In this document: one piece after another, positions 18,634-28,682 of the stretch
Numbering within the stretch: the first letter of the stretch is position 1
Layout: the number at the start of each line of letters is the position of its first letter
Source: Arenicellales bacterium
GTDB taxonomy: Bacteria; Pseudomonadota; Gammaproteobacteria; Arenicellales; JAJDZL01
Assembly (NCBI GenBank): GCA_958295885.1
Contig: OY282380.1
Location: forward strand, 1,922,001-1,986,000
DNA length: 64,000 bases
Reading direction: 5' to 3'
Notes under the pieces: model-generated
Databases searched by the model: none
What the model saw: the letters and a program-made list of their open reading frames with translations, nothing else
Told to the model about the DNA's origin: nothing
Made by a program: the position numbers and the translations under genes

Positions 18634-20256
18634 ATGCTGCCTGCACTGAAGAGAATCTGGGAAATTGCTCGCGTCATACGCAGGCACGGCCTTGATGCGG
18701 AGCTCGACCCCCATCTTCGGTATCCTGCTGCAAAAGTGCTGCTCCGCATGCTGTTCGGTCGTTCCAAATACGATGTCGACAGTCCGTTTGCGGTTCGACT
18801 GCGACAGGCATTGCAGGAACTAGGCCCCATTTTTGTGAAGTTCGGTCAGAGTTTATCCACTCGAGCCGATCTTTTTCCGAGTGATCTGATTCAGGAAATG
18901 AGCATTCTCCAGGATCAGGTGCCGCCATTTGACAGCAGCGAAGCTCGATCCATCATCGAAAGATCGCTCGGAAACCCGATCAATTCCGTTTTTCAGGAAT
19001 TTGATGATATTTCAATCGCGTCCGCATCGGTTGCCCAGGTTCATCGCGCAACTTTGTCAGGCGGTGAAGAAGTCGTTGTCAAAGTCCTGCGGCCGGGAAT
19101 CGCAGAGCAGATTGACTTGGACATCAAAGTGATGAAGCTGCTTGCAAACGTGCTGGAGTTCTTGTGGCCGCATACCAGGAACTATCGCGCCAAAGATGTA
19201 ATTCAGTCCTATTACGATACACTGTCCGACGGATTGGACCTGATGGTGGAAGCGGCCAATGCGAACTTCTTCCGAAAGCGATTTGAGAATGATGAATTCC
19301 TGCGGGTGCCTGGCATCTACTGGAATCTCACCCGAACCGATGTAATGGTGATGGAGCGGGTCGGTGGAATTCCAATCCGCGATGTGGAGGAGTTGAAGTC
19401 TGCATCCGTCGACTTGAAGAAGCTGACTCAAAATCTTGTCAGTTCGTTCTTTGTTCAAGCTTTTTACGATGGTTTTTTTCATGCTGATCTTCACCCGGGA
19501 AATTTGTTCGTGACCGAGTCCGGTCAGCTGAACATCGTCGATTTTGGAATCATGGGAAGTCTCACTGAACAGGATCGAGGTTATCTGGCGGAAAACATCA
19601 CAGCCATACTGCGGCGGGATTACAAAACCGTCGGAGAAGCGCATATTCGCTCTGGCTGGACGCCGCCCGACATTTCGATTGAAAAGTTTGAAGTTCGAAT
19701 TCGCACCGTCTGCGAACCGTTTGTCGGCCAGCCGATTGGCGAGGTTTCATTCGGTCTGCTTATGGGCCGTCTGTTTCGGATCGCACGCGATTTCAATATC
19801 AACATTCAGCCTCAGCTGCTGATGTTTCAGCAGACTTACGTAAACCTCGAAGGGCTGACAAGGTCTTTGGACTCAGAAATTGATATTGCGGGCACCGTTC
19901 GCCCGGTTTTGGAGAGCTGGGTTCGTCAGCGCGCTGGAATCGCCAGCTTAGGTTCCAGCATTAAGTCGGAAGCGCCGCATTGGATTGGCGCTGCCCCGGA
20001 AATTCCACGACTCGTTCACAGCGTCCTGCTGCACATGCATAGAAATCAAATACAGAATCCGGCAGGCAGAAAGCAGGGTGCGCTAAATGAATTCGAAAAC
20101 ATCTATGGGAAACTGTTTTTCGGTGTGCTTGGCGCTGCGCTTTTGACCGGAGCTGCGCTTGACTGGAGCTGGGATGGATTTGGATTTTCGACGTTTGTGC
20201 TGGGAATTGGTTCCGCGATCTGCCTGAAAATGGCTTGGCCTCAAAAACGGCGCTAG
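18634..20256 (+). CDS. ubiB: Ubiquinone biosynthesis regulatory protein kinase-like UbiB
   Basis: An atypical kinase-like ATPase anchored in the inner membrane, required for ubiquinone synthesis. The KxGQ motif (PIFVKFGQSLSTRADLFP, 66-82), the Ala-rich loop (ASVAQVHRATLSGGEEVVVK), and the catalytic motifs HADLHPGN and IVDFGIMGSL are present. Two C-terminal hydrophobic helices (LFFGVLGAALLTGAALDWSW, then FVLGIGSAICLKMAW) fit the known membrane anchor. 540 residues, full length. Its stop overlaps the end of the convergent copper ATPase gene by 4 bp, so the two transcripts run into each other without space for a terminator. Confidence 0.97.
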   Translation: MLPALKRIWEIARVIRRHGLDAELDPHLRYPAAKVLLRMLFGRSKYDVDSPFAVRLRQALQELGPIFVKFGQSLSTRADLFPSDLIQEMSILQDQVPPFDSSEARSIIERSLGNPINSVFQEFDDISIASASVAQVHRATLSGGEEVVVKVLRPGIAEQIDLDIKVMKLLANVLEFLWPHTRNYRAKDVIQSYYDTLSDGLDLMVEAANANFFRKRFENDEFLRVPGIYWNLTRTDVMVMERVGGIPIRDVEELKSASVDLKKLTQNLVSSFFVQAFYDGFFHADLHPGNLFVTESGQLNIVDFGIMGSLTEQDRGYLAENITAILRRDYKTVGEAHIRSGWTPPDISIEKFEVRIRTVCEPFVGQPIGEVSFGLLMGRLFRIARDFNINIQPQLLMFQQTYVNLEGLTRSLDSEIDIAGTVRPVLESWVRQRAGIASLGSSIKSEAPHWIGAAPEIPRLVHSVLLHMHRNQIQNPAGRKQGALNEFENIYGKLFFGVLGAALLTGAALDWSWDGFGFSTFVLGIGSAICLKMAWPQKRR

Positions 20257-22604
20257 TTGATTTCAATTTTCATTTTCTGCAGCCGCAGAGAGTTGCCAAT
20301 GACGGAAACCGATGAAAGGCTCATGGCGGCAGCGGCAAATACCGGTGACAGAAGTATTCCAAAGAATGGGTACAGAACGCCGGCGGCGATCGGGACGCCC
20401 GCCAGGTTGTAAGCAAAGGCGAACCATAAGTTCTGCCGGATGTTTTTCATGGTCGCTTCAGCGATCACTCTCGCTCGGACAATATTCTGCAGATCACTGT
20501 TGGGTATCGTCAAGTCTGCGCATTCCAATGAAACGTCGGAACCGCTGCCCATGGCGAATCCCACTTCTGCTTGAATCAGTGCAGGTGCATCATTGACGCC
20601 ATCTCCAGCCATGGCGACAGGATGATCTTTTTGAATCTTCCTGACGATGTTCACTTTGTCCTCTGGCAGCGCTCCCGCATAAACTTCTTCTATCCCACAC
20701 TTTGCAGCGATGGCGTTGGCGGTATCCGCGTGATCTCCGGTGACCATGATCACCGTTATTCCTCGATTCTGCAGTGATCGAATCGCATCCGGAGTTGTCT
20801 CTTTTATGGTGTCTGCGATTTCAAACATGCCTTGAAGTTCGTTTTCGACAGAAAGGTAAACCAGGCTGCTCTCAGGATTTTTCTGTTGAATGGATGATGT
20901 AAAGGACTCAAAATTCCCGACCCCTGTGTGTGTCATGAATCGAGCGTTGCCAAGAGCGATTCGTTTGCTGTCAACCTGCCCCGTAATGCCCAATCCCGGC
21001 AGCGCTTCAAACTGATCGGTGACCAAGGTCGGCACGCCTTTGTCTTGTGCTGCGTTCACGATTGCCTGGGACAGCGGGTGCTCGCTGGCGCGGCAGACTG
21101 CAGCGGCGTAAGACAGGATTTGGTCGGAATCTGATCGTTCCGTACCGATGTGTATCAGCTTCGGTTTGCCGACGGTCAGGGTGCCCGTCTTATCGACGAC
21201 GAGGGTTTTGACTTTTGACAGCACTTCCAGTGCCGCTGCGTCCTTTACAAGTATGCCTTCTCGAACCGCGCGGCCGACCGAAACGGTCACAGACATGGGC
21301 GTTGCGAGTCCAAGCGCGCAGGGACAGGCAATGATCAGGATGGATACAAATACGACAAGCGCGAAATTGGGCGCTGGTTCCGGTCCATAGTTCAGCCACA
21401 GCACGAAGCTCACCACAGCAACCAACATGACGACTGGAACGAACCAGGAGGCGACAAAATCGGCGAGTCGCTGAATCGGCGCTTGGCTCATCTGCGCTCT
21501 TGCAACCATGTGGATCATTTGAGACAGTATCGTGTCGGACTGCGCATGCTTAACGCGCATCACAAACGATCCGGTTCCGTTCATGGTGCCTGCATGAACC
21601 GGGTCTCCAACCAGCTTCTCGACGGGAATGGATTCGCCGCTCAGAAGTGATTCATCAACACTGGATGTTCCCTGATGGACGGTGCCGTCAGCGGGCACGT
21701 GCTCGCCCGGACGCACCTGAAGTAAGTCTCCCCTGAAAATCTGCTCAATATCGATTTCTTCAAGTTCACCATTTTCCTTGAGTCTCATGGCGGTTTGGGG
21801 TGTTAGTTCCAAAAGAGATTGAATTGCTATTTTTGTTCGTTCTCGCCCCTTCAATTCGAGCACTTGCCCTAACAGCACAAGCAGAATGATCGCCGCTGAG
21901 ACTTCAAAATAAACGCCGAACTGCCCGTCAATAGTGCTGAAAACCGGACGAAAAAATTCCGGAAACAGCACGACCGAGATGCTGACCAGATAAGCGGTGC
22001 CTGAACCCAGTGCGATCAAGCTGAACATATTCAGTGATCGATTGCGCACTGACGCCCAGCCTCGTTGAAAAAATGGCAGCCCGCACCAAAGCACAATGGG
22101 CGTGGAAAGGATCAGCTGCAGCCAATGGGAAGTCGAATCTGGGATCAGCCGGGATGAGAGCAGACCAATATGAGGTCCCATAGAGAGAATTAAAATTGGA
22201 ATTCCGAACAGCAGTCCCAGCTTGAATCGCCTGGTAAAGTCGATGAGTTCCGGATTTTCCTGATCGCGATCGAGTGATGGCACCATGGGTTCGAGGGCCA
22301 TGCCACAGATTGGACAGTCAGCCGGACCGCTTTCAACAATCTCTGGATGCATCGGGCATGTGTAGTCAGTACCCGCTGCGGTTTTACCCAGAGAGACGTT
22401 GGAGGCCGATTCTGGGACTTCGTCACGCTGCTGCAGATACTGATCGGGATTATTTTCAAATTTTGTTCGACAGCCGCTGCAGCAGAACCAGTAAGTCTGA
22501 TCCATGTAACTGAAAGAATGCGCTGATGTTTCTGGATTCACGAACATACCGCACACTGGGTCGCGGGGTTCTTGAGATTTCTCAGTCGAACTGCAGCTGG
22601 TCAT
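20253..22604 (-). CDS. Copper-type P1B ATPase with YHS and HMBD N-terminal domains
   Basis: Exports Cu (Cu+ or Cu2+) across the inner membrane using ATP. Domain order over 783 residues: YHS domain (DPVCGMFVNPETSAHSFSY and FCCSGC, about 15-55), heavy-metal-binding domain (YTCPMHPEIVESGPADCPIC, 81-100), transmembrane helices, actuator TSSVDESLLSGESIPVEK, the metal-path CPC motif in IIACPCALGLATP (about 428), phosphorylated Asp in DKTGTLTVGKPK (about 470), and the hinge GDGVNDAPAL. The absence of a ferredoxin-like MXCxxC domain, replaced by YHS+HMBD, is a common variant. It is the only gene of its transcript, divergent from the suf operon over a 224-bp spacer; no CueR-type dyad was recognised. 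Confidence 0.95.
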   Translation of the reverse strand: MTSCSSTEKSQEPRDPVCGMFVNPETSAHSFSYMDQTYWFCCSGCRTKFENNPDQYLQQRDEVPESASNVSLGKTAAGTDYTCPMHPEIVESGPADCPICGMALEPMVPSLDRDQENPELIDFTRRFKLGLLFGIPILILSMGPHIGLLSSRLIPDSTSHWLQLILSTPIVLWCGLPFFQRGWASVRNRSLNMFSLIALGSGTAYLVSISVVLFPEFFRPVFSTIDGQFGVYFEVSAAIILLVLLGQVLELKGRERTKIAIQSLLELTPQTAMRLKENGELEEIDIEQIFRGDLLQVRPGEHVPADGTVHQGTSSVDESLLSGESIPVEKLVGDPVHAGTMNGTGSFVMRVKHAQSDTILSQMIHMVARAQMSQAPIQRLADFVASWFVPVVMLVAVVSFVLWLNYGPEPAPNFALVVFVSILIIACPCALGLATPMSVTVSVGRAVREGILVKDAAALEVLSKVKTLVVDKTGTLTVGKPKLIHIGTERSDSDQILSYAAAVCRASEHPLSQAIVNAAQDKGVPTLVTDQFEALPGLGITGQVDSKRIALGNARFMTHTGVGNFESFTSSIQQKNPESSLVYLSVENELQGMFEIADTIKETTPDAIRSLQNRGITVIMVTGDHADTANAIAAKCGIEEVYAGALPEDKVNIVRKIQKDHPVAMAGDGVNDAPALIQAEVGFAMGSGSDVSLECADLTIPNSDLQNIVRARVIAEATMKNIRQNLWFAFAYNLAGVPIAAGVLYPFFGILLSPVFAAAAMSLSSVSVIGNSLRLQKMKIEIN

Positions 22605-22764
22605 GACGATGTACTGTTTGGTTTAGAAAACACGAGTTGAAAGATTGAAATTTTGTTGACTGTCAGCGCTTTTTCATTCTATTTTAAGAATTAATCATGC
22701 TGGGATTGATTCGTAATAATTGACCGGTTCACGTCTGATGCAGCTGATCCGGCTATCAGTTCGG

Positions 22765-22803
22765 TTGACAATCTTGAAATAACCAAGTAAATTACTATGT
22801 TAT
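22765..22803 (+). promoter_or_regulatory. suf promoter with IscR-like operator over the -10 box
   Basis: -35 TTGACA (22765-22770), 17-bp spacer, -10 TAAATT (22788-22793). A 25-bp dyad occupies 22779-22803: left arm ATAACCAAGTA, centre AAT, right arm TACTATGTTAT, with 9 of 11 positions symmetric. The outer ATA and inner AGTA/TACT resemble the type 1 site of IscR bound by [2Fe-2S] protein. Because the dyad covers the -10, binding by the Rrf2 protein encoded 26 bp downstream would repress the operon: autoregulation by Fe-S status. Binding is inferred. Confidence 0.8.
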
Positions 22804-22828
22804 TATAAGCGAACCGAGCATACGTAAT

Positions 22829-23338
22829 ATGAGACTGACAACAAAAGGCCGATACGCGGTAACCGCAATGATGGACTTAGCCTTGCATGAGTCTTCCAGG
22901 CATCGAGTTGTGCTGAAGACGATCGCAGAGCATCAAGTAATTTCAGTAACCTATCTTGAGCAGCTTTTTGCAAAACTCAGGGACAGAGGCTTGGTAATTG
23001 GCGTTCGTGGTCCGGGAGGTGGTTATCGTCTGACCCGCCCCGCAAGTGAAATTTCAGTCTATGAAATCATAAGCGCGGTGGATGAATCTGTGGATGTTAC
23101 GAGATGCCATGGGAGGAAAAACTGTCAGGATGGGGAAATCTGCCTGACTCATGAATTGTGGACGCAGCTGAGCGAACAGATTTCCAGTTTTCTGGACAAT
23201 CTTTCACTAGCTGACATTGTGCAGTCAGAGCGCGTACGGACGATTGCTGAACGGCAGTCAATTCTATGTAAAGAAACCGAAGTGGAAGATTCAAAGCGAG
23301 TCGTTTTTTCGGATCCGAAACTTTCAGTGCAACATTAG
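22829..23338 (+). CDS. Rrf2-family Fe-S-sensing regulator (IscR/SufR-like)
   Basis: A 169-residue DNA-binding protein with the Rrf2 winged helix (MRLTTKGRYAVTAMMDLALH; VISVTYLEQLFAKLRDRGLV; RGPGGGYRLTRP). The [2Fe-2S] ligands are arranged exactly as in E. coli IscR: C93-x5-C99-x5-C105 and H108 within CHGRKNCQDGEICLTH (IscR C92, C98, C104, H107). Such proteins repress isc/suf genes when loaded with a cluster. It is the first gene of the suf operon, 9 bp before sufB, behind a promoter with a matching dyad. I would call it IscR-like by ligands but leave the symbol open because it sits in a suf operon. Confidence 0.92.
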   Translation: MRLTTKGRYAVTAMMDLALHESSRHRVVLKTIAEHQVISVTYLEQLFAKLRDRGLVIGVRGPGGGYRLTRPASEISVYEIISAVDESVDVTRCHGRKNCQDGEICLTHELWTQLSEQISSFLDNLSLADIVQSERVRTIAERQSILCKETEVEDSKRVVFSDPKLSVQH

Positions 23339-23347
23339 GGGAAAATT

Positions 23348-24799
23348 GTGAGATCATCGACTGCTGCTGACATCAGTGAATTTGTAAAGCGCGAATACAA
23401 GGAAGGATTTGTAACCGACATCGAATCGGATACGTTCCCTCCTGGTTTGAATGAGGATGTCGTAGTCGCGTTATCGGTCAAAAAGGAAGAGCCCGAATTT
23501 ATGCGCGGCTGGCGGCTCAAGGCCTACGCTCGCTGGAAAAAAATGAGCGAACCGGTTTGGGCGCACGTCAACTACACACCGATAGATTATCAATCCATCA
23601 GTTATTACTCCGCTCCGAAGACGGATAAAGATGGTCCGAAGAGTTTGGATGAAGTTGATCCAAAGCTGCTGGAGACGTACGAGAAACTTGGAATCCCACT
23701 GTCAGAGCAGAAAATGCTGGCTGGAGTTGCGGTGGATGCCGTTTTCGACAGTGTTTCGGTCGCCACGACCTTCAAAAAAACGCTTGCCGATGCCGGTGTT
23801 ATTTTCTGTTCTTTCTCTGAAGCAGTGAAAGAACACCCGGAACTGGTCCGCAAGTATTTAGGAAGTGTCGTACCGTCTGGCGATAATTTTTTCGCTGCGC
23901 TGAATTCCGCTGTATTCAGTGACGGTTCGTTTGTTTATGTGCCCAAGGGCGTACGCTGTCCAATGGAACTCTCTACTTATTTTCGAATCAACGCGATGAA
24001 TACAGGACAGTTCGAACGTACGCTGATCATTGCCGATGAAGGGAGCTACGTCAGCTATCTGGAGGGATGCACGGCTCCAATGCGAGACGAAAATCAGCTG
24101 CATGCGGCGGTTGTGGAATTGATCGCTCTGAAAGATGCTCAAATAAAGTACTCAACAGTGCAGAATTGGTATCCAGGCGATGCGGAAGGTCGAGGGGGAA
24201 TCTACAATTTTGTTACGAAGCGAGGCGCCTGCCGCGGTGAAAACGCAAAGATTTCATGGACACAGGTCGAAACCGGGTCTGCAATTACCTGGAAATACCC
24301 AAGCGTGCTGCTCGAAGGCGATCACTCAACGGGTGAATTCTATTCTGTTGCGCTTACCAACAATTACCAGCAGGCGGATACCGGAACCAAAATGGTGCAT
24401 ATCGGCCGTGCGACATCAAGCACCATCATTTCGAAGGGTGTATCTGCAGGCCGTGGACAGAATTCATACCGGGGTCTGGTACGGATCCTCAAGGGGGCTG
24501 AGGATGCGCGAAATTACTCCCAGTGTGATTCTCTTTTGATGGGTGATCGCTGTGGCGCACATACTTTCCCCTACATTGAAGTGAAAAATCCAACCGCTAA
24601 AGTCGAACATGAAGCCACTACTTCGCGCATCAGTGAAGATCAGCTGTTCTACTGCCGACAGCGGGGGCTTTCGGAAGAGGATTCAGTGTCTATGATTGTG
24701 AATGGCTTCTGCAAAGAAGTGTTCAAAGAGTTACCTATGGAATTTGCCGTTGAAGCCCAGAAACTGCTTGGCATCAGTTTGGAAGGTGCAGTCGGCTAA
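23348..24799 (+). CDS. sufB: Fe-S cluster assembly scaffold SufB
   Basis: Core scaffold of the SufBC2D complex on which clusters are built. The 483-residue product has the family's N-terminal [20 protein letters not shown] region and the beta-helix core with [20 protein letters not shown], where Cys ligands or persulfide acceptors lie, and [20 protein letters not shown] near the end. It starts at a GTG 9 bp after the regulator's stop; a GGGGAAAA ribosome site precedes it. sufC follows after 44 bp. No intein or frameshift. Confidence 0.97.
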   Translation: MRSSTAADISEFVKREYKEGFVTDIESDTFPPGLNEDVVVALSVKKEEPEFMRGWRLKAYARWKKMSEPVWAHVNYTPIDYQSISYYSAPKTDKDGPKSLDEVDPKLLETYEKLGIPLSEQKMLAGVAVDAVFDSVSVATTFKKTLADAGVIFCSFSEAVKEHPELVRKYLGSVVPSGDNFFAALNSAVFSDGSFVYVPKGVRCPMELSTYFRINAMNTGQFERTLIIADEGSYVSYLEGCTAPMRDENQLHAAVVELIALKDAQIKYSTVQNWYPGDAEGRGGIYNFVTKRGACRGENAKISWTQVETGSAITWKYPSVLLEGDHSTGEFYSVALTNNYQQADTGTKMVHIGRATSSTIISKGVSAGRGQNSYRGLVRILKGAEDARNYSQCDSLLMGDRCGAHTFPYIEVKNPTAKVEHEATTSRISEDQLFYCRQRGLSEEDSVSMIVNGFCKEVFKELPMEFAVEAQKLLGISLEGAVG

Positions 24800-24843
24800 T
24801 TTCTTACCGATTTTTTATGAAATTAATTTAAGGACGGGTATTT

Positions 24844-25602
24844 ATGCTGTCTATTCGAAATCTGCACGTCGAAATTGCGAACAAGAAAATTCTGAACGGA
24901 ATCAACCTAAACGTTCAGAATGGTGAGACTCATGCCATCATGGGTCGAAATGGTTCAGGCAAGAGCACGTTGGCGAATGTGATTGCCGGAAAACTGGAAG
25001 ACGGTGTCGACGGCGCAGTTCTGTACGACGGTGTTGATCTGCTTGAACTGGACCCCGAAGAACGTGCGCGGGAAGGCGTCTTTTTGGCCTTTCAGCATCC
25101 AATCGAGATTCCAGGCGTCAACAACATCTATCTCATCAAAGCTGCCGTAAACTCGATTCGCAAGCATCATGGCGAAAGCGAAGTGGATGCCATCGATTTT
25201 CTGAAAATGGTTCGAAAAAAAATGGAGCTGCTCAGCATACCTGAGTCCTTTCTGTATCGATCTGTCAATGACGGGTTTTCCGGTGGTGAGAAAAAACGCA
25301 ATGAAATTCTCCAGCTGCTGATGCTTGAACCAAAGTTGGTGATACTGGATGAAACCGACTCAGGACTTGATATCGATGCTCTCAAAGTCGTTTCAAAGGC
25401 AGTTAATTCCTTGAGTAGAGAAGGTCGGTCAACGATCATCGTCACACATTTTCCGCGCATTCTTGACTACATTGTTCCCGATTATGTACATGTTCTGGCA
25501 GAGGGACAGATTGTCATGTCCGGTGACAAAACTCTGGCTCACGAGCTGGAAAGGTTTGGATATTCGTGGGTAATGCAGCACCGACCGGCAGCAGTTGCAT
25601 GA
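24844..25602 (+). CDS. sufC: Fe-S assembly ATPase SufC
   Basis: ABC-type ATPase that drives conformational change in SufB-SufD. Walker A GRNGSGKST (34-42), the Suf-specific ABC signature FSGGEKKRNEILQ (about 145), Walker B with LVILDETDSGLDIDAL, and the H-loop VTHFPRILDYI are intact. 252 residues, normal length. Its stop overlaps the sufD start (ATGA at 25599-25602), so translation is coupled. It is soluble and has no membrane segment. Confidence 0.97.
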   Translation: MLSIRNLHVEIANKKILNGINLNVQNGETHAIMGRNGSGKSTLANVIAGKLEDGVDGAVLYDGVDLLELDPEERAREGVFLAFQHPIEIPGVNNIYLIKAAVNSIRKHHGESEVDAIDFLKMVRKKMELLSIPESFLYRSVNDGFSGGEKKRNEILQLLMLEPKLVILDETDSGLDIDALKVVSKAVNSLSREGRSTIIVTHFPRILDYIVPDYVHVLAEGQIVMSGDKTLAHELERFGYSWVMQHRPAAVA

Positions 25603-26960
25603 GACCAAGTAAATTTTCCAGTCATCTGATTGAACGAAGTTCTGAGCTGATGCAGCGCCTGCCGGGGGCTGCAGTCGAGAATATTCATGCCATGCGCGCC
25701 GCTGCCATCGCGCGCTTTGGGAACATTGGACTGCCAACCTTGAGAGACGAAGCGTGGAGGTACACCAACATTCAGCCGCTGGGACGGTTGGCATTTGAAC
25801 CCGCACGAAAAACCGAAGTCAATATCACCGAGCAGGAAATAAAACACCTGAACATGAGTTCGGTCGGTGCCGCACGAATTGTTTTTCTTGATGGATGGCT
25901 GGTATCTCACCTCTCCGATCATGCTGATCGAGAAAACGGAATTGAGGTGATTTCGCTCGCTCAGATTCTCAGCGGTGAACGAATCGTTGAAAGTGCCCTG
26001 TACGAGTTCGTCACTGAAAGACTGCAGGAGAGAGCCACGCTGGGGAGCGATGGTTTCACTGCGCTGAACTCTGCTCTGGCAGCCGATGGTGTCGTGATTC
26101 ATGTGAAGCCGGGCGTCCGGCTTGAAAGAACACTGGAGATTCTGTGTGTCAGCAGCGGTGATGCAAGCCGACGAATGAGCAACCTGAATCATTTTGTTTT
26201 TGCTGAATCCGGTTCCAGGCTGAGCGTGCTGGAATGCTATGTTTCCATGGCAGACTCGGACCATCTGACAAACTCTTCGATGGCCTTTCGCATTGGGTCG
26301 GATGCTGAAGTCGATCACTATAGAATCCAAAATGAAAGTGAGCGGGCTTTTCATATCGGTTCGTCAAAAATAAACCAGGACAAGAACAGCAGATATCGAA
26401 TTTATTCTCTATCCATTGGCGCTTTGCTGGACCGGCATGAAGTGAATGAGTCCTTGGACGGTGAGGACTCTCGCTGTGAACTCAAAGGCCTGTACCTTGG
26501 AAGCGGAAAACAGCACATTGACAATTACACGACGGTCACGCATGCCTGCCCGAATGGTACGAGTGATGAGTATTACAAAGGCATCCTTGATGACAGCGCC
26601 CGTTCTGTTTTTCATGGTCGCATTCGGGTCGCCATGGATTCGCAGCATACCGACGCACAACAGCAGAATAAAAACCTTCTGCTGTCAAGAAACGCAGAGG
26701 CGGACACAAAGCCACAGCTGGAAATTTATGCCGATGACGTGAAATGTTCTCATGGAGCTACCGTTGGTCAGCTCGACGAAAACGCGGTTTTTTATCTGCG
26801 AACTCGAGGATTGGGTGAGAAGCAGGCCAGAGCGGTGCTGACGAGAGCATTTGCCACGGAAATTGTTCAGGAAATTGAGATAGAAGCCTTGCGAGAGCAA
26901 GTTGACGATCTCGTTCAGCAAAAGTTAGGCCTTAACGCAGAAGGGAGGAAGTTCGTGTGA
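25599..26960 (+). CDS. sufD: Fe-S assembly protein SufD
   Basis: Paralogue of SufB and its partner in the SufBC2D scaffold, involved in iron entry. The chosen start is the ATG at 25599, which overlaps the sufC stop by 4 bp and gives 453 residues; an upstream in-frame GTG at 25566 lies inside sufC and is less likely. The N-terminal half is divergent (GLPTLRDEAWRYTNIQPLGR is recognisable). The C-terminal beta-helix part has SVFHGRIRVAMDSQHTDAQQ, KCSHGATVGQLDENAVFYLR and TRGLGEKQAR, all conserved. Its stop overlaps the sufS start by GTGA. Confidence 0.96.
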   Translation: MRPSKFSSHLIERSSELMQRLPGAAVENIHAMRAAAIARFGNIGLPTLRDEAWRYTNIQPLGRLAFEPARKTEVNITEQEIKHLNMSSVGAARIVFLDGWLVSHLSDHADRENGIEVISLAQILSGERIVESALYEFVTERLQERATLGSDGFTALNSALAADGVVIHVKPGVRLERTLEILCVSSGDASRRMSNLNHFVFAESGSRLSVLECYVSMADSDHLTNSSMAFRIGSDAEVDHYRIQNESERAFHIGSSKINQDKNSRYRIYSLSIGALLDRHEVNESLDGEDSRCELKGLYLGSGKQHIDNYTTVTHACPNGTSDEYYKGILDDSARSVFHGRIRVAMDSQHTDAQQQNKNLLLSRNAEADTKPQLEIYADDVKCSHGATVGQLDENAVFYLRTRGLGEKQARAVLTRAFATEIVQEIEIEALREQVDDLVQQKLGLNAEGRKFV

Positions 26961-28228
26961 GAAATGTTGCCGTCAAGATGAATGCACTCGATGTTCCATT
27001 GGCCAATGAATTCGATGTGGATGCCGTTCGAGAGCAGTTTCCCATCCTTAATCAAAAAGTTTACGGCCGAGATTTGGTTTATTTGGACAACGCGGCAAGC
27101 GCCCAAAAACCGCTGGCCGTCACAAATGCCTTAGCGCATTACTATGCGACGAATCATGCCAACGTTCATCGCGGCGTTCACGCACTGAGTGATCGGGCAA
27201 CCGAGGCTTTTGAGAATGCTCGGGAATATTCCAGACAATTTGTAAACGCACGGCATACGCGTGAAATCATTTTCGTACGTGGCACGACTGAAGGATTGAA
27301 TTTGGTCGCGAGTTCTTACGGTCGACATCGACTGAAACCGGGAGACGAAATTCTCGTCAGCGAGATGGAGCATCACTCCAACATCGTACCGTGGCAGCTC
27401 ATGGCAGAACAGACTGGCAGTGCAGTGCGCATGATACCGATGGATGATCGAGGCGAAATCATCCTGGATGAATATCAAAATTTACTGAACGAAAAAACCG
27501 CGGTCGTTGCGATCACTTATGTGGCAAATTCTCTTGGCACCGTCAATCCAATTCGGCTGATGACGGCACAGGCCCATGACGTTGGAGCCGCAGTCGTTGT
27601 TGACGCTGCTCAGGCAGCGCCGCATCTGAAACTGGACGTACAGGAACTGGATTGTGATTTTCTGACGCTGTCCGGTCACAAAATGTATGGCCCGACCGGG
27701 ATCGGGATTCTCTATGGCCGCGAACGGCTGCTCGACGCAATTCCGCCTTATCAAGGTGGCGGTGAAATGATCAGGAAAGTCACCTTTCAAGGCACGGAGT
27801 ACGCAGAGATTCCACACAAATTTGAAGCGGGAACTCCGAACATTGCAGACTCAGTTGGATTTGGCGCCGCCGTTCAGTTCATGCAGGATCTCGGCCTTGA
27901 CACCATCGCTGCGCATGAAAATCGTCTTTTGGAATATGCTCATCAACAAGCGGCCGAAATGGAAGATTTAAGAATCTTTGGCCAGGCGGAAAATAAGTCA
28001 GGTGTATTTGCGTTTGCATTGGGTGACATACATCCGCACGATATTGGCACCATTGTCGATCGGGATGGAATCGCAATCCGCGTGGGCCACCACTGTGCGA
28101 TGCCTGTCATGCGCCACTTTGACGTCGCTGCAACCGCAAGGGCTTCTTTCGCCGTCTACAATACCACCGATGAAATCGATCGCCTGTTCGAGTCACTTCA
28201 GGGAGTGCGGAGGATTTTTGGAAAATGA
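26957..28228 (+). CDS. sufS: Cysteine desulfurase SufS
   Basis: PLP enzyme that removes sulfur from cysteine and hands a persulfide to the scaffold system. The PLP lysine is in LSGHKMYGPTGIG (about K241) and the active-site Cys in RVGHHCAMPVM (about residue 379) of the group II type, with the YLDNAASAQKP N-terminus and the THANVHRGVH-like segment NHANVHRGVHAL. 423 residues from a GTG at 26957 preceded by GGGAGGAA and overlapping the sufD stop; an internal ATG 21 bases downstream is possible. Overlaps sufU by 4 bp. Confidence 0.97.
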   Translation: MRNVAVKMNALDVPLANEFDVDAVREQFPILNQKVYGRDLVYLDNAASAQKPLAVTNALAHYYATNHANVHRGVHALSDRATEAFENAREYSRQFVNARHTREIIFVRGTTEGLNLVASSYGRHRLKPGDEILVSEMEHHSNIVPWQLMAEQTGSAVRMIPMDDRGEIILDEYQNLLNEKTAVVAITYVANSLGTVNPIRLMTAQAHDVGAAVVVDAAQAAPHLKLDVQELDCDFLTLSGHKMYGPTGIGILYGRERLLDAIPPYQGGGEMIRKVTFQGTEYAEIPHKFEAGTPNIADSVGFGAAVQFMQDLGLDTIAAHENRLLEYAHQQAAEMEDLRIFGQAENKSGVFAFALGDIHPHDIGTIVDRDGIAIRVGHHCAMPVMRHFDVAATARASFAVYNTTDEIDRLFESLQGVRRIFGK

Positions 28229-28677
28229 TGGATGATTTAAGGTCTCTTTATCAGGAAGTGATCATCGACCACAGTCGAAGTCCTAGAAATTTCGGTCCAT
28301 TGGATGCCGCGAACCGTTCGGCCGAAGGAGTCAATCCACTGTGCGGCGACGAGTTGACACTGAACTGTTATGTCGATGATGCTGACATTATTCGAGACAT
28401 TCGTTTTATAGGGCGCGGGTGCGCAATATCTCTAGCATCCGCATCAATCATGACCGAAATGCTAAAGGGAATGACCAAACAGGAAGCAGAATCCATTTTC
28501 AAGCAGTTTCATGCGACAGTAACAGGTGCGAACGCTGGCCCGAGTGCAGACATCGGCAAACTCGAGGTCTTAAGTGGAGTGCGCGAATTTCCAACTCGGG
28601 TAAAGTGCGCGACGCTCGCATGGCATACCGCCATTGCTGCAATCAACGACGATACCAAAACCGTGACTACGGAATAA
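28225..28677 (+). CDS. sufU: SufU-type sulfur acceptor for SufS
   Basis: A 150-residue IscU-fold protein. Its ligands are C40 and D42 (NPLCGDE), C66 (GRGCAIS) and C128 (RVKCATLAW), and it has the 18-20-residue insertion (about 85-105, EAESIFKQFHATVTGANAG) that separates SufU from IscU. In Bacillus SufU is a zinc-dependent sulfurtransferase that accepts persulfide from SufS. Here it takes the place that SufE holds in E. coli. The start ATG overlaps the sufS stop (ATGATGG). No SufE is seen in the window. Confidence 0.94.
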   Translation: MMDDLRSLYQEVIIDHSRSPRNFGPLDAANRSAEGVNPLCGDELTLNCYVDDADIIRDIRFIGRGCAISLASASIMTEMLKGMTKQEAESIFKQFHATVTGANAGPSADIGKLEVLSGVREFPTRVKCATLAWHTAIAAINDDTKTVTTE

Positions 28678-28682
28678 TTGAC

